Assembly (NCBI RefSeq): GCF_004022485.1
Contig: NZ_CP034951.1
Coordinates: forward strand, 992,001 to 1,056,000
Source of the DNA: Aequorivita sp. H23M31
GTDB taxonomy: Bacteria > Bacteroidota > Bacteroidia > Flavobacteriales > Flavobacteriaceae
Direction of reading: 5' to 3'
Length of the DNA: 64,000 nucleotides
This document shows positions 44,437 through 52,275 of the stretch, piece by piece; positions within the stretch are counted from its first letter, which is position 1, and each line of letters starts with the position of its first letter. A program made the position numbers and the translations under genes. Under the pieces are notes generated by a model, which was given only the letters and a program-made list of their open reading frames with translations, was not told where the DNA came from and made no database searches.

Positions 44437-46536
44437 TCAGTTTACTTCAAGTTTATTTAAATAATAATCGTACATCGCAAATTGCGACCTTACTGGAGGC
44501 TTGTTGTTTTTACGATAGGCATTATCGTTCTTGGCGCTGAAAACACGTGCTTTTACATTATCTCTCCAACCTATTTCGAAGTTTTCCAAAAGTTCCTGCT
44601 TTATTCCTTCATCATAAATAGGACAAGTAATTTCCACTCGGTTGTCAAGATTCCTGCCCATAAAATCTGCGGAAGATATATATACCTTAGGTTTTCCAGC
44701 ATTTTCAAAAATAAATAATCGTGGATGCTCCAAAAACTTTCCGACAATACTTATTGCCTGAATATTCTCACTCATTCCTTTTACTCCGGGAATAAGACAG
44801 CAGATACCGCGAACAATCATTTTTATCTTCACTCCTGCCCTGCTTGCTTCATACAATTTATCAATCATTTTATAGTCGGCAAGACTATTCATTTTAAGCC
44901 GGATCCCACTTGGCAAACCTGCTTTCTTGTTCTTGATTTCAATGTCGATAAGATGTGAAATGGCATTTCGGGTGTAATGGGGAGAGACGATTAAATGTCT
45001 ATATTTCTTAATTTGATAATTCACTTCAAAGAAATCGAACACCTTGTTCATTTCCTTACAGATCCTTTCATCTGCAGTAAATAGTGCGTAATCCGTATAA
45101 AGCCTGGCGGTGGATTCATTAAAGTTTCCTGTGCTAATCAACCCATAACGAACTATTTTTTTATTTTCAAGCCTTTCGATTAAAATCATTTTGCAGTGAA
45201 CTTTTAATCCCTTGACCCCGAATTTAAGATGCACGTTTTCACTTTGCAATAATTCAGCATATTTGATATTTGCTTCTTCGTCAAATCTTGCCTGCAGCTC
45301 AATTTGGACCGTTACATCCTTGCCATTTTTTTTGGCATTAATGAGCGAGCTGGCTATATGTGAAACTTCTGCCAGGCGATATATGGTAATTTTTATGGAT
45401 TTCACCTTTGGATCCAATGCGGCTTCCCGAAGAAATTTCACTACATACATAAAGGTCTGATAGGGTGTATGGAGCAAATAATCCCTTTCCTTAATTTTGT
45501 CAAACAATCGTCCCTGCATACTCAATCCAGGAATCGGCAAGGGTTCCGTGGGTTCGTATTGAAGATCAGGTCTTCCCAATCTTGGAAAGTTCATATAATC
45601 TCGTCGATTGTGGTAACGCCCTCCGGGAATGATACTATCCGTGTTATCAATTCCCATTTTTTGCAAAAGATATTGAAGGGTCTCAGTATCAATATTCTTG
45701 TCATAAACAAACCGTACAGGATCGCCTATACTTCTTTTCTTAACGCTTTTGGAAATTTTCTCAATAAAACTTCGGCTTAGATCGCTGTCGATATCCAGTT
45801 CCGCATCGCGGGTAATTTTTATCATATGTGCCGAAATACTTTCGTAATTAAAAATGCCGAAAATATTGTGTAGACAATGGCGGATTAAATCATCAAGAAT
45901 AATTACGTACTGCTTATCTCCCTCCTGTGGCAAGACCACAAAACGGTCTATAGTTCTGGGAATCTCAATAAGGGCATAGTTGTATTTAGTTTCAAAAGTA
46001 TCATCCTCCTTGGCCATTACCATTCTTATGGCTAAGTAAGCGGCACTGTCCCTTAAACTGGGAAATTCGTCCAGCTCGCCAATCATTATGGTCATCATCG
46101 CTGGACTTACATACTTCACAAAATAATCGGAAATAAATTGACTCTGTTTTCGGGTAACCTGTGTCTCGTTAATGATAAAAATATTTTCCTTTTTCAGTTC
46201 GCGATGGATATCGCTGAGGATTTTAAGGCTATAGGCCTGCTGATCGATTACGGTATGGGTAATCTCTGCCAAAAGTTCCTTGGCCGAAAATCCTCCCAGA
46301 AAACTTCTACCTGTTTTGCCCGCCTCCTCAATCCGACGAATGGTAGCATAACGTACCTTAAAAAATTCATCGAGATTATTGGAGAAAATCCCAAGGAAAC
46401 GAAGCCGCTCCAACAAAGGAATTTTTTTATCGTAAGCTTCTTGCAAGACCCGAGCGTTAAACTGAAGCCAGCTCAACTCCCTGTTGATATACTCGTTGCG
46501 AACTTGCGGAGAATGTGTTGCGGTTTTCTCTATCAT
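44437..46536 (-). CDS. ppk1: Polyphosphate kinase 1
   Basis: About 699 residues from ATG 46536; the open frame runs 20 codons further upstream but into the sixA gene. PPK1 motifs: the start Y-I-N-R-E-L-S-W-L-Q-F-N-x-R-V-L, the phosphorylated histidine in L-K-V-H-C-K-M, and G-N-F-N-E-S-T-A-R-L-Y-T-D. It polymerises the gamma phosphate of ATP into polyphosphate at the membrane. Its start codon overlaps the sixA stop by one base and its stop is one base from the ppx start. The set of three is a tight operon. Confidence 0.97.
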   Translation of the reverse strand: MIEKTATHSPQVRNEYINRELSWLQFNARVLQEAYDKKIPLLERLRFLGIFSNNLDEFFKVRYATIRRIEEAGKTGRSFLGGFSAKELLAEITHTVIDQQAYSLKILSDIHRELKKENIFIINETQVTRKQSQFISDYFVKYVSPAMMTIMIGELDEFPSLRDSAAYLAIRMVMAKEDDTFETKYNYALIEIPRTIDRFVVLPQEGDKQYVIILDDLIRHCLHNIFGIFNYESISAHMIKITRDAELDIDSDLSRSFIEKISKSVKKRSIGDPVRFVYDKNIDTETLQYLLQKMGIDNTDSIIPGGRYHNRRDYMNFPRLGRPDLQYEPTEPLPIPGLSMQGRLFDKIKERDYLLHTPYQTFMYVVKFLREAALDPKVKSIKITIYRLAEVSHIASSLINAKKNGKDVTVQIELQARFDEEANIKYAELLQSENVHLKFGVKGLKVHCKMILIERLENKKIVRYGLISTGNFNESTARLYTDYALFTADERICKEMNKVFDFFEVNYQIKKYRHLIVSPHYTRNAISHLIDIEIKNKKAGLPSGIRLKMNSLADYKMIDKLYEASRAGVKIKMIVRGICCLIPGVKGMSENIQAISIVGKFLEHPRLFIFENAGKPKVYISSADFMGRNLDNRVEITCPIYDEGIKQELLENFEIGWRDNVKARVFSAKNDNAYRKNNKPPVRSQFAMYDYYLNKLEVN

Positions 46537-47021
46537 TATTTTAAATCCTTCGGAAATATTGTTTTTACGGTTTTTCCCGTGGTTAGATCGCTCCAATGGT
46601 TTTCATCAAATTCCAACATAACAAAACCACAAGTGGGAACATTTTCAATATAACGGTTGCCGAACATATTTACAATGGAAGTGAATGCGTGATTGTGGCC
46701 CACGATCATCACCCTATCGAGTTCATCATCAAGAGATTTTATAAAACGAATAACGGCTTGACCGCTAAAATCATATAAATCGTGGCTCGTATCAAATTGC
46801 GATTCGGGAAGATTCCAGGCATTTTTGAAAAAATTTGCAGTGGTAAGGGCACGCACAGCATCACTGCTAATAATTTTTTGTGGGGCTTCAATTTCAGAAC
46901 TAACCTTTTTCGAAACTAAAAGACCATCATCCTGGCCTCTTTCTTTTAAAGGTCTTTCGTGATCGTCCACATCATGTTTCCAAGAGGATTTTGCGTGTCT
47001 AACTAGATATAGTGTTTTCAT
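46536..47021 (-). CDS. sixA: SixA-type histidine phosphatase
   Basis: A 161-residue protein with the catalytic L-V-R-H-A-K-S-S-W start (L-x-R-H-A, His about 8) and the second histidine in I-V-G-H-N-H. Small phosphohistidine phosphatases of this size dephosphorylate His residues on signalling proteins; some family members hydrolyse small phosphoesters. It is the first gene of the sixA-ppk1-ppx operon. A role in controlling a phosphohistidine intermediate of the pathway (PPK1 itself uses one) is tempting but unproven. The 293-base region upstream has no convincing gene. Confidence 0.9.
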   Translation of the reverse strand: MKTLYLVRHAKSSWKHDVDDHERPLKERGQDDGLLVSKKVSSEIEAPQKIISSDAVRALTTANFFKNAWNLPESQFDTSHDLYDFSGQAVIRFIKSLDDELDRVMIVGHNHAFTSIVNMFGNRYIENVPTCGFVMLEFDENHWSDLTTGKTVKTIFPKDLK

Positions 47022-47314
47022 TAGAAAGGTTTATTTATTCTCTGTTTTTGTAAAAAATCAATTCTTTTAAGTATACAAGTTTATTCCTTCAAAGGAAAAT
47101 TTATTACTAGAGAAACATTAATTTAATAAGTGCAGGTTTTAAATTACCGATTTTACACAATCTATTTTTTGGAAATGTTTTAACCAACGAATTTAAACAA
47201 AAAAATGCTCTATTTATACCCAATTGGGAGGAATTGTATAGGGATAAAAAGTTCAAAGATGCCAATTGGAAAGGGTCAAGGATGATATAGTCATTTTTAT
47301 AAAATTTCTACCTA

Positions 47315-48952
47315 TTACAATGGTTTTGAAAAGAAACCATCTCGTATATCAGACGTTCGTAGTTGTGGAACAATTTGGAAATTGCGTTCTATATAATCAA
47401 GAAATGAATCGGTTATACAAGGCAATTTTCCATTTCCAACATTAAAAAACTCCTCTCCTTTGGGGGAATAATATTCTAGATTTCCTCTTTGTTTTTTTTC
47501 ATATTCCCAAGCATAGAATTTTGATGACGGTTTGGGCTTTAAAATTTGTTTTATCTCAAAACTATCCGTGGCCTGATGGTTAATGTTGGAGGTTAAATTG
47601 TCTAAATGCATAGGAAATAGAAAAATTAAGGGTAAAACTACCCCTGATAAAATAATCCATTTGCGCAATCTGTTTTTCTTGTCTATAAGGGCAACTATTT
47701 CTCTAATGATCACAGCTCCGAAAAAGAATATTTCGGGAAGAAAAAATCGAAATTGGGGTGAGGTGAAAAGTAATATAACAAAATGAAGCAACATTATAAA
47801 ATAGAGAATTTTATACTGTTTTCCTTCTCTAAAACTTTTAGTAAATGGGAATAAAATAAACAGCAGTAGTATGGACTGATTAAAAATTCCCGCAATTCCA
47901 CTCATTTGAATCCAAAACAATAGCTTACTTCCTACTGTTGAAAACCACTGAGTACTCTGCACAAAAACTCCTACGTTTTCTGGCACAGTAGCAATAAACA
48001 AGATGGCCTCTGGAGTCCGCCAATCCACATCTAGGGAAAAGTAAGTAAAGGGATATAGTGGGTACCCCGAAAGAATACTGTTTTTAACAACCCATAAAAT
48101 AGCAAAAAACAATCCCGTAAGTACAAGGTATCGCCTATTAATAGGATCCAGTTTCCAAAACAAAAACAATAAGACAAAAGGAGCTAAAATTATTTTGATG
48201 AATACTAGAAACACAAAAAAGAGTATGGCAGTTTTGCTGTTTTTCTGAAATATAAACCAATAAAATAGTATTGGCAGTAGGACTAAGATTGGTAGATCAG
48301 GAGATGGAGAATCTAAAAACTGAAAGATCAGCACATTGAATACCAATATATATATTATCCACGTCTGCCGATTTTGTTTATGATATTCGTTCAAATAAAA
48401 GAAAGTGCAGACTATAAAAACAAAACCGTTAATATCGTTTATTACGTCTGTAAAAAAACTAAAATTCAAACCCGCTTGAAGGACCTGCCAAGGCGATCCC
48501 TGAGCCAAATAAATATGAAGATTTCCCAATCCCTTTACAAAACCATATTCATTAAACCATTTTATAGTCTGCAAATAATAACTTTCATTATCGATAATAA
48601 AAGGCAATAGCGAAGATTTGGCAAGTACCAATATCACCATTATTAGAAATAAAATTTTAAAAAAGGATTGCCAAGAACTAAATTCAGATTTCAGAATTAT
48701 GAGTTTAGTTTTTATGTCCCATTTTTGCCAAAACAACAAAAAGAGATACAGAATAACGTTACCGATAAAGACCTCAATATTCAGTCTAAAGAAAAAAGCG
48801 GAAATAGTAAGTAGGGCAGTCTGGAAAACTATTCCTAAAAGTAAAGTAATAGCAAAAGAATTATTCCGAATACGTAAAATTCGCTCGGCAAAGGTTCCGA
48901 ATGGCACTAAAAAAACGACTAAAAATAGATAGTAAAAGAGTATTAAGAGCAT
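47315..48952 (-). CDS. Polytopic membrane protein, possibly LIC_10190-like (glycosyltransferase-type membrane protein)
   Basis: A 545-residue protein with about twelve hydrophobic segments and, after the first ones, a loop containing D-N-E-S-Y-Y-L-Q-T-I-K-W-F-N-E-Y-G, then H-I-Y-L-A-Q-G-S-P-W-Q-V-L. An acidic residue followed by Y-x-x-Q/H-x-I-x-W in a large first loop is typical of membrane glycosyltransferases using lipid-linked sugars (GT-C type), and I recall the pattern from LIC_10190-type proteins. It would act in glycan assembly. No glycan gene cluster surrounds it. The layout is clear, the function uncertain. Confidence 0.65.
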   Translation of the reverse strand: MLLILFYYLFLVVFLVPFGTFAERILRIRNNSFAITLLLGIVFQTALLTISAFFFRLNIEVFIGNVILYLFLLFWQKWDIKTKLIILKSEFSSWQSFFKILFLIMVILVLAKSSLLPFIIDNESYYLQTIKWFNEYGFVKGLGNLHIYLAQGSPWQVLQAGLNFSFFTDVINDINGFVFIVCTFFYLNEYHKQNRQTWIIYILVFNVLIFQFLDSPSPDLPILVLLPILFYWFIFQKNSKTAILFFVFLVFIKIILAPFVLLFLFWKLDPINRRYLVLTGLFFAILWVVKNSILSGYPLYPFTYFSLDVDWRTPEAILFIATVPENVGVFVQSTQWFSTVGSKLLFWIQMSGIAGIFNQSILLLFILFPFTKSFREGKQYKILYFIMLLHFVILLFTSPQFRFFLPEIFFFGAVIIREIVALIDKKNRLRKWIILSGVVLPLIFLFPMHLDNLTSNINHQATDSFEIKQILKPKPSSKFYAWEYEKKQRGNLEYYSPKGEEFFNVGNGKLPCITDSFLDYIERNFQIVPQLRTSDIRDGFFSKPL

Positions 48953-48970
48953 TCTTCATCCAATGAGACA

Positions 48971-48978
48971 CAAATCTA
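48971..48978 (-). promoter_or_regulatory. Possible -7 promoter element for the membrane protein gene
   Basis: On the minus strand the sequence reads TAGATTTG, a full TAnnTTTG match, 18 bases before the ATG at 48952. A TTTG lies 22 bases further upstream (49001-49004), slightly beyond the usual spacing. Confidence 0.4.
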
Positions 48979-49140
48979 TATAAATTATGGTGCCTCTCGA
49001 CAAAAAGAACTGAAACGCGGAGGGTTCCATCCACTTCTTTACTAAATTTTTCCTTACTTTGTATTTATTGAAAAATTCCTTTAAAGATTCGACCCTCTTC
49101 AATTTGGAATACTTGAATATTACAAACCTTAATATCATAT

Positions 49141-49926
49141 ATGAATATAGATTTAACAAATAGAAATGCTATCGTTTGCGGAAGTACCGCGGGCATTGGT
49201 AAAGCCACGGCGATCCAATTGGCCAAACTTGGTGCAACCGTAACTCTATTGGCGAGAGATGAAGAAAAATTAAAAGAAACCTTAATTGAATTGCCCCACG
49301 ATAAAGGTCAAAAACACAACTATTATGTTGCTGATTTTACCAAACCAGAGCAAGTAAGAGAAAAGGCTTTAAGAGCCGCTTCCAATAAAACCGTTCACAT
49401 CCTTGTAAACAATACCGGAGGACCGAAAGGCGGACCTATTTTCACTGCTGATGTGGAAGAATTCGAAAAGGCATTCAAAATGCATGTAATCTGCAACCAA
49501 GTCCTCGTTCAAGCTCTTGTTCCGGGAATGAAAGAAGCTGATTATGGCCGTATAATCAACATAATTTCTACTTCAGTAAAACAGCCCATCGATAATTTGG
49601 GAGTTAGCAATACTATTCGCGGTGCAGTTTCAAGCTGGAGCAAAACCCTGGCAAACGAACTTGGCCAATATGGAATTACTGTTAACAACGTCTTACCAGG
49701 ATATACAGCTACCGATAGATTGGACGATATTGTAGGAAATGCGGCCAAACGAATGGAAAAAACAGAAAAAGAGGCAAGTGATTCTATGAAGAATCTTGTT
49801 CCGGCAAGACGATTTGCACAACCGGGCGAAATTGCCAACGCAGTAGCCTTTCTTGCAAGTGAAGCTGCCAGTTATATAAATGGTGTTAACCTTCCGGTAG
49901 ATGGTGGGCGTACCAAAAGTCTGTAG
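49141..49926 (+). CDS. Short-chain dehydrogenase/reductase with an atypical active site
   Basis: A 261-residue SDR with the cofactor motif G-S-T-A-G-I-G-K-A (about residues 12-20), N-N-T-G-G and the closing V-D-G-G-R. The catalytic Ser lies in N-I-I-S-T-S, but where Y-x-x-x-K is expected the sequence is L-G-V-S-N-T-I-R-G-A-V, lacking both Tyr and Lys. This variant recurs in a known SDR subfamily, so it is not a sequencing error, but the reaction may not be a standard keto reduction. It lies 93 bases before an ACMSD-like amidohydrolase, suggesting a joint role, perhaps in tryptophan or aromatic amino acid breakdown. Confidence 0.85.
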   Translation: MNIDLTNRNAIVCGSTAGIGKATAIQLAKLGATVTLLARDEEKLKETLIELPHDKGQKHNYYVADFTKPEQVREKALRAASNKTVHILVNNTGGPKGGPIFTADVEEFEKAFKMHVICNQVLVQALVPGMKEADYGRIINIISTSVKQPIDNLGVSNTIRGAVSSWSKTLANELGQYGITVNNVLPGYTATDRLDDIVGNAAKRMEKTEKEASDSMKNLVPARRFAQPGEIANAVAFLASEAASYINGVNLPVDGGRTKSL

Positions 49927-50019
49927 CAATTTTCTAGCTCAAAAAACTTTTAAAAATTACTTGTTAAGTAGAAATACGTGTAATTTTATAAAAAAAATTA
50001 TACTCCCAACTCAATTAAA

Positions 50020-51108
50020 ATGAAACCAAAACTTAGAATCAACGGACATTCCCACCTTCTGCCGTATCCTGAAGAAATCCCCGAATTCATGCGGGAAAAA
50101 GAAATTTTTTGGGTAGATCCAGAAAGGAAATTCATGCTTCAAAAAGATTGGAGCCGACCCGTTACCGATTCAAGCTTCTTTTTGAATGAAAAGCTGGATT
50201 GGATGGACCGTTTCAACATAGATCACGCTGTTGTTCTTAATCTTTCCCAACTTTACGGGAATGGTTTGCGGGTTGAGGAAATGAAGAAAGCACTTCGATT
50301 CCAAAATGATTTTAATGCCAAGGTCCAACACGATCATCCTTCTAAATTCACCTGCGGGTTTGTGGTACATCCTGGTTTTGTTCGGGGCGCTCTTTGGGAA
50401 ATTGAGCGCTGCGTAGAAGAGCTTGGTCTTCAGTTATTATGTCTCCCCACACATTATATGGACTCAATTGGGACTTGGCGCTGCATATTTGACGAAGAAA
50501 ATGAGCCAATTTTTGAAATGGCTTCCAAATACAATCTTGCAGTTGAAATACATCCTTACGATGGCGAAAAGTTTATCAAACTTGAAAATACTGCATGGCG
50601 ATTTCATCTTATCTGGATGCTTGCTCAATGTGCGGATGCTTACCACTTTCTTACCTTAAATGGATATGCCGACAAATATCCAAATATGCGGACCTGTTTT
50701 GCCCACGGCGGACAATTGGCCCAAATAAACCTAGGTAGAAGAATCCAAGGTTTCGACGGTCGTCCCGATCTTTTCGAAGGAAAAACACATCCCCGAAAAT
50801 CGGTAGGTCACCGAAATATTTTCTTCGATACCTTAGTCCACGATACCCGATCCTTAGATCTAGTAATTAAAAACCAAGGTTCCAAACAAGTTTTAGTTGG
50901 TTTGGACGATCCTTATCCTCTAGGAGAAATGGAGAGCGCACCCCAATCGTCCTATCCCGGAAAAATTCTAGATCTGGCGCTGGAAAAACAAGTAATTACC
51001 CAAGCTGAAGCCGATGCCATGTGGGAAGACAATGTAATACAATGGCTCTGTGGAGACGATGAGGAAGCGAAGATAAAGCTGAGAAATAGGATTATGGGAA
51101 ATGAATAA
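50020..51108 (+). CDS. Amidohydrolase family protein, ACMSD-like decarboxylase
   Basis: A 362-residue protein of the amidohydrolase-2 group. It has the N-terminal H-x-H metal motif (G-H-S-H-L-L-P), later E-I-H-P-Y, C-F-A-H-G-G and the closing G-L-D-D-P-Y-P-L-G. The layout matches 2-amino-3-carboxymuconate-6-semialdehyde decarboxylase of the kynurenine pathway and related decarboxylases. The other pathway genes (kynureninase, 3-hydroxyanthranilate dioxygenase) are not in this window, so the substrate is inferred. It probably shares a transcript with the preceding SDR gene. Confidence 0.82.
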   Translation: MKPKLRINGHSHLLPYPEEIPEFMREKEIFWVDPERKFMLQKDWSRPVTDSSFFLNEKLDWMDRFNIDHAVVLNLSQLYGNGLRVEEMKKALRFQNDFNAKVQHDHPSKFTCGFVVHPGFVRGALWEIERCVEELGLQLLCLPTHYMDSIGTWRCIFDEENEPIFEMASKYNLAVEIHPYDGEKFIKLENTAWRFHLIWMLAQCADAYHFLTLNGYADKYPNMRTCFAHGGQLAQINLGRRIQGFDGRPDLFEGKTHPRKSVGHRNIFFDTLVHDTRSLDLVIKNQGSKQVLVGLDDPYPLGEMESAPQSSYPGKILDLALEKQVITQAEADAMWEDNVIQWLCGDDEEAKIKLRNRIMGNE

Positions 51109-51138
51109 TTGGGTAATAAATAATGTAGAATGATAAAT

Positions 51139-51407
51139 GAATAATAAAAATCTCAATTGACGGTTTTCAATTTACGATTTACGGTTGACGATTTTTGATT
51201 TACAATTTATGATTGACGATTTTCCATTGACGTGTTCGATTTGCGATTGATGAGGTTCGATTCACGATTAACAATTGACGATCCATGACCAGTTTACGCT
51301 ATCCAAGCATTACTTTTTACTGACCACTGATTTACTGACAACTGATTTACTGACAACTGATTCACTGATTTACTGATTACCGACTGCTGACTAAAGACTA
51401 CAGACTA
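51139..51407 (+). repeat. Two adjoining degenerate tandem repeats before the O-methyltransferase gene
   Basis: From about 51152 to 51285 the sequence consists of variants of a TTTACGATTGACGA type unit. From about 51317 to 51405 it switches to ACTGATTTACTGACA units, the same motif as at 27091-27144 before dnaX. The tract ends about six bases before ATG 51414. It fills the whole gap 51109-51413, which contains no gene. Confidence 0.8.
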
Positions 51408-51413
51408 TAAAAA

Positions 51414-52055
51414 ATGGAAATCCTTCCCGACAAAATAAACAATTACGTAGAACAACATTCCCAGGTTGAACCGGAACTTCTTAAAAAGCTTAACCGCGAA
51501 ACTTGGCAAAAAATGATTGCTCCAAGAATGTTGAGCGGGCATTTGCAAGGACGGGTTTTGAGCATGCTTTCCAAATTGATACAACCTCAGAATATCCTTG
51601 AAATTGGAACTTATACAGGTTATTCTGCTCTTTGTCTAGCCGAAGGAATGCAAAGTGATGGAGAACTCCATACCATCGACATCAATGAGGAATTATTCGA
51701 TTTTCAGCGCAAATATTTTGATGAATCTCCTTTCAGTAAACAAATTATCCAGCATACAGGAAATGCTCTGGATATAATTCCTACATTAGATAAAACCTTC
51801 GATTTGGTTTTTATAGATGCAGATAAAAGTAATTATCCTAACTATTTAGAATTAATTCTTCCAAAACTTAAAAAAGGTGCCGTCATTTTATCCGACAACG
51901 TACTCTGGAGCGGAAAAGTAGTGGAAAAAGTGAAAGATGATGACGTGGATACCCAGTCACTTCTTCAATACAATAAGCTTTTGAATGAGCATCCAATGTT
52001 GGAAACCGTGATTCTTCCAATTCGGGATGGGTTGAGTATATCGCGGGTTAGATAG
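51414..52055 (+). CDS. Class I SAM-dependent O-methyltransferase (catechol type)
   Basis: A 213-residue protein. SAM-binding motifs: I-L-E-I-G-T-Y-T-G-Y-S-A-L (about residues 61-73), H-T-I-D-I-N-E-E and F-I-D-A-D-K-S-N-Y (metal-binding Asp), then S-D-N-V-L-W-S-G. This matches the small COMT/CCoAOMT-like family, which methylates catechol hydroxyls with a divalent metal. The substrate is unknown. It is separated by 220 bases from the DUF1704 gene, so it may or may not be part of the same unit. Confidence 0.92.
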   Translation: MEILPDKINNYVEQHSQVEPELLKKLNRETWQKMIAPRMLSGHLQGRVLSMLSKLIQPQNILEIGTYTGYSALCLAEGMQSDGELHTIDINEELFDFQRKYFDESPFSKQIIQHTGNALDIIPTLDKTFDLVFIDADKSNYPNYLELILPKLKKGAVILSDNVLWSGKVVEKVKDDDVDTQSLLQYNKLLNEHPMLETVILPIRDGLSISRVR

Positions 52056-52275
52056 GTAACAAACCTTTCACCTTTAAAAGTAATAAATAATAAGACTTCC
52101 TTCGGATTAATGCTCTTTTGTAATGTGGAGCTTTAAAAAGCACCGAAATGAACAGCATTCCATATCCTAACAAACCAATAATTTGCTGTTAAACTAATTT
52201 TAAACAGTCCGCGGGCAGGAACAGTTTTTTCTATATTGAATTTTTATTCTAATGAAATAGAAAAAACGCAAGAGA

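Noticed and set aside
47111-47290. A 59-codon plus-strand frame without a start codon, reading like a protein C-terminus (contains L-F-I-P-N-W-E-E-L-Y-R-D-K-K-F).
   Set aside because: No ATG, GTG or TTG at a sensible place, no recognised family, and frames of this length are common in AT-rich intergenic DNA. It could be a gene remnant but cannot be supported.
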